This document shows positions 45,451 through 45,603 of a stretch of 45,603 nucleotides of DNA, in pieces. Source of the stretch: Welwitschia mirabilis (lineage: Eukaryota; Gnetophyta; Gnetopsida; Welwitschiales). The DNA lies in the NCBI GenBank assembly GCA_051453625.1, contig JBOZIK010000001.1:261825114-261870716 (forward strand). Reading direction: 5' to 3'. Made by a program: the position numbers and the translations under genes. A model generated the notes under the pieces. It had not been told where the DNA came from, did no database searches, and was given only the letters and a program-made list of their open reading frames with translations. How positions within the stretch are numbered: the stretch's first letter is position 1; every line of letters starts with the position of its first letter.

Positions 45451-45603
45451 TTTTGTTGCGGTGTGAATTTATGCAATCTTAAAGTCCTTTAAGTAAATCT
45501 GTAAATCATATAACTTACAGAAAACACACGCTAATATAGACGGGAGTTCATCCAAATGTTGTAATCCAATTAAGGCACTAGGTTTAGAGTTAGAGAATTG
45601 ATT
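45451..45603. repeat. left end of a third copy of repeat family X
   Basis: Text from 45521 (gaaaacacacgctaatatag, then catccaaatgttgtaa and ttagagaattgatt) matches the left end of family X copy 1 at 13058-13150. It is cut by the window edge. gttgcggtgtgaatttatgc just before it may be its terminus. Confidence 0.5.

Overview
The window looks like nuclear DNA from a seed plant, most likely a gymnosperm (conifer-like). Most of it is AT-rich, CpG-poor and filled with old, heavily mutated retrotransposons. The only intact gene is an intron-containing plant cytochrome P450 of the CYP71 clan, closest in my reading to CYP76. The species cannot be fixed from sequence alone. Eight runs of N (two of 10 and six of 100) mark assembly gaps.

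Layout. 1-1340: gag/protease relic of an Athila/Tat-like Ty3/gypsy element. 3775-6236: two related LTR-like repeats. 6240-8345: two Copia (SIRE-like) LTR-type segments with internal tandem repeats. 9925-10450: a small CpG-retaining island with fragments that look coding. 13000-20260: two diverged copies of a ~3.5 kb repeat whose minus strand holds the remains of a protein I do not recognise, with long microsatellites at the equivalent place in both copies. 20926-30638: a minus-strand gypsy-type element with very long LTRs (about 3.9 kb each), a short gag-only interior and a triplicated LTR-end/primer-binding-site unit. 30640-35470: a dead plus-strand Ty3/gypsy chromovirus (RT, RNase H, integrase, chromodomain, polypurine tract, 3' LTR). 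37642-38290: the 3' end of an L1-type LINE.

39781-45450 is the genic part. A two-exon P450 gene (495 codons) is followed by about 1.8 kb of flank. After a 100-N gap comes the 3' end of a second P450 gene (about 88% protein identity over 98 residues) with a diverged copy of the same flank. This is a tandem gene duplication whose second 5' half lies in the gap or is missing. At the right edge another copy of the 13-20 kb repeat family begins.

The P450 genes are the only part likely to make protein. The rest records waves of LTR-element insertion, with coding relics full of stops, many of them explicable by C-to-T decay, and tRNA-like (SINE) heads embedded in the long LTRs and in the duplicated P450 flank. 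The best candidates for something undescribed are the minus-strand protein family at 15.2-16.2 and 18.9-20.2 kb, the gag-only giant-LTR element, and the CpG island at 9.9-10.5 kb.
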